A program made the translations under genes and the position numbers. The notes under the pieces are model-generated. The model ran no database searches and was not told the origin of the DNA. It saw only the letters and a list, made by a program, of their open reading frames with translations. Positions 62,691 to 64,000 of a stretch of 64,000 nucleotides of DNA are shown in pieces; the first letter of the stretch is position 1, and every line of letters begins with the position of its first letter. Location: positions 41,157 through 105,156 of the forward strand of contig DATBRC010000056.1 of NCBI GenBank assembly GCA_036560485.1. The letters are read 5' to 3'. The DNA comes from DATBRC01 sp036560485. GTDB lineage: Bacteria; Pseudomonadota; Gammaproteobacteria; Burkholderiales; Burkholderiaceae_D.

Positions 62691-63448
62691 GCGTACAAAA
62701 TTTGAATTTACAAAACCAAGTGGCGTTAGTCACGGGTGCATCGCGCGGAATTGGCAGGGCAATTGCACAGGACTTGGCAAATCAGGGCGCAAAAGTGATT
62801 GGTACAGCCACTTCAGAATCAGGTGCTGCAGCAATTTCACAATACTTGACCGAACTTGGCCCTGAAGCAGGTAAAGGTGTCGTTTTAAATGTTAATGATG
62901 CCAACCGCTGCAGTGAGCTTATGGAAGAAATTCAAAAAGAATTTGGTAACATAACCATCTTGGTCAATAATGCCGGCATTACGCAAGACCAACTCGCGTT
63001 ACGCATGAAAGATCAAGAGTGGGATGACGTCATCTCCACTAATTTAACCGCGGTAGCACGTCTTTCAAGAGCAGTTTTGCGCGGCATGATGAAAGCCAAG
63101 CACGGGCGCATTATCAATATTACGTCTGTAGTTGGCTCTTCCGGCAACGCAGGGCAGATGAACTATGCTGCGGCAAAAGCAGGTGTAGCTGGCATGAGTC
63201 GTGCGTTAGCACGCGAGATTGGCAGTCGCAATATTACCGTCAATTGCATTGCGCCTGGCTTTATTGATACAGACATGACCAAAGCATTAAATGAGCAGCA
63301 AATAGCTGGTTTAATGCAGCAAATACCACTTGGCCGTCTGGGTTTGCCTGAAGATATTGCAGCAGCTGTATCTTTCCTTGCCTCATCACAAGCGGGATAT
63401 ATCACAGGTACCACAATACATGTCAATGGCGGCATGTATATGAATTAA
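62687..63448 (+). CDS. fabG: 3-oxoacyl-ACP reductase, GTG start
   Basis: NADPH-dependent short-chain dehydrogenase. Cofactor motif TGASRGIGRAIA at 16-27, NNAG near 94, catalytic Ser147, Tyr160, Lys164. 253 residues. GTG 62687 overlaps the fabD stop (GTGA) and follows GGAG by 8 bases. Confidence 0.97.
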   Translation: MSVQNLNLQNQVALVTGASRGIGRAIAQDLANQGAKVIGTATSESGAAAISQYLTELGPEAGKGVVLNVNDANRCSELMEEIQKEFGNITILVNNAGITQDQLALRMKDQEWDDVISTNLTAVARLSRAVLRGMMKAKHGRIINITSVVGSSGNAGQMNYAAAKAGVAGMSRALAREIGSRNITVNCIAPGFIDTDMTKALNEQQIAGLMQQIPLGRLGLPEDIAAAVSFLASSQAGYITGTTIHVNGGMYMN

Positions 63449-63525
63449 ATAATTAGGCGCTTTAAGCTTAAATTTGATGATTTTTGAGAATGTAAGTTAA
63501 AAGTTAATTTTGGTTGCGCAAACCT

Positions 63526-63533
63526 GCTAAAAT
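63526..63533 (+). promoter_or_regulatory. Extended -10 promoter of acpP
   Basis: GCTAAAAT preceded by T: the TGCTAAAAT at 63525-63533 fits an extended -10, about 38 bases before the acpP ATG, allowing extra acpP expression. No good -35. Confidence 0.5.
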
Positions 63534-63571
63534 GCGCGCACTTTCTGTAACCACTCACTGGAGCCATAAAA

Positions 63572-63811
63572 ATGTCCGATATCGAACAACGCGTTAAGAA
63601 AATCGTCGCTGAGCAACTGGGCGTCGCTGAAGCTGACATCAAGATCGAATCATCCTTCGTCGATGATCTCGGTGCTGATTCGCTCGACACAGTTGAGCTC
63701 GTAATGGCCCTCGAAGACGAGTTCGAAATGGAAATTCCTGACGAACAAGCTGAAAAAATCACTACAGTGCAGCAGGCGATTGATTACGCCAAGGCACACG
63801 TAAAAGCATAA
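63572..63811 (+). CDS. acpP: Acyl carrier protein
   Basis: Acidic 79-residue carrier of growing acyl chains; phosphopantetheine attaches to Ser37 in GADSLD. ATG 63572 follows TGGAG. Sits between fabG and fabF as in most Proteobacteria. Confidence 0.98.
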   Translation: MSDIEQRVKKIVAEQLGVAEADIKIESSFVDDLGADSLDTVELVMALEDEFEMEIPDEQAEKITTVQQAIDYAKAHVKA

Positions 63812-63842
63812 TTTCAGTTTTGCTCGACTCCAGGAGAACCGC

Positions 63843-64000
63843 TTGAGCCGCTCGCACCAACGTCGTGTCGTCATTACCGGTCTAGGTTGTGTCTCCCCCA
63901 TTGGCAATACAGTTGCTGAATCATGGGGAGCAGCAATCGAAGGCAAATCAGGTATTGCGACCATCACCAAATTTGATGCCACACCTTTTTCCACGCATTT
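63843..64000 (+). CDS. fabF: 3-oxoacyl-ACP synthase II, 5' part
   Basis: The frame from TTG 63843 reads SRSHQRRVVITGLGCVSPIG and on to the window edge, the FabF N-terminus; about 52 residues are visible and the catalytic Cys-His-His lie beyond. AGGAG stands 6-7 bases upstream, supporting the TTG start. Truncated only by the window. Confidence 0.93.
   Translation, partial: MSRSHQRRVVITGLGCVSPIGNTVAESWGAAIEGKSGIATITKFDATPFSTH

Overview
The window is a bacterial chromosome segment from a betaproteobacterium. The protein sequences (infC-rpmI-rplT-pheS-pheT-ihfA-merR order, RNase E with an arginine/proline/alanine-rich tail, YceD-RpmF-PlsX-FabH-FabD-FabG-AcpP-FabF block) and the moderate GC content point to Oxalobacteraceae, probably near Herminiimonas or Janthinobacterium. 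This placement is inference from sequence familiarity, not from a search. The DNA is mostly housekeeping, with no phage, insertion sequence, CRISPR array, tRNA or rRNA seen.

Region 1 (about 0.5-25.3 kb) is a large alpha-glucan/trehalose locus. glgA, a first glgX and a sugar nucleotidyltransferase run left to right and meet a convergent alpha-glucosidase. A second, tightly packed rightward operon follows: glgE with an extra N-terminal domain, treS fused to maltokinase, glgB, a second glgX, treZ, malQ and treY. Together these can turn alpha-glucan into trehalose (TreY/TreZ), trehalose into maltose and maltose-1-phosphate (TreS-Mak), and maltose-1-phosphate back into branched glucan (GlgE/GlgB), with GlgX and MalQ trimming and recycling chains. 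No glgC or glgP is present.

Region 2 (25.3-44.4 kb) starts with a leftward PEBP/phosphoribosyltransferase pair, then grpE-dnaK, the translation block thrS-infC-rpmI-rplT-pheS-pheT-ihfA-merR, adenine deaminase, an FtsX-type permease, a truncated globin and rmuC. Its intergenic spaces hold most of the unusual DNA: a probable thrS attenuator with a threonine-rich leader peptide, an infC ATA start codon, several long inverted repeats, a 265-bp element with 31-bp terminal inverted repeats, and a dispersed palindromic repeat family.

Region 3 (44.4-53.2 kb) has one AT-rich orphan membrane-protein gene and two leftward units: chrA-moaA-mobA-moeA (chromate transport plus molybdenum cofactor synthesis) and rne. 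Region 4 (53.8-64 kb) runs rluC, a HAD phosphatase, a Rieske protein and sppA rightward; rsmI-like and maf leftward; then yceD-rpmF-plsX-fabH-fabD-fabG-acpP and the start of fabF, the classical phospholipid/fatty-acid cluster. Between sppA and the rsmI-like gene lies a promoter followed by four perfect hairpins, a good small-RNA candidate.
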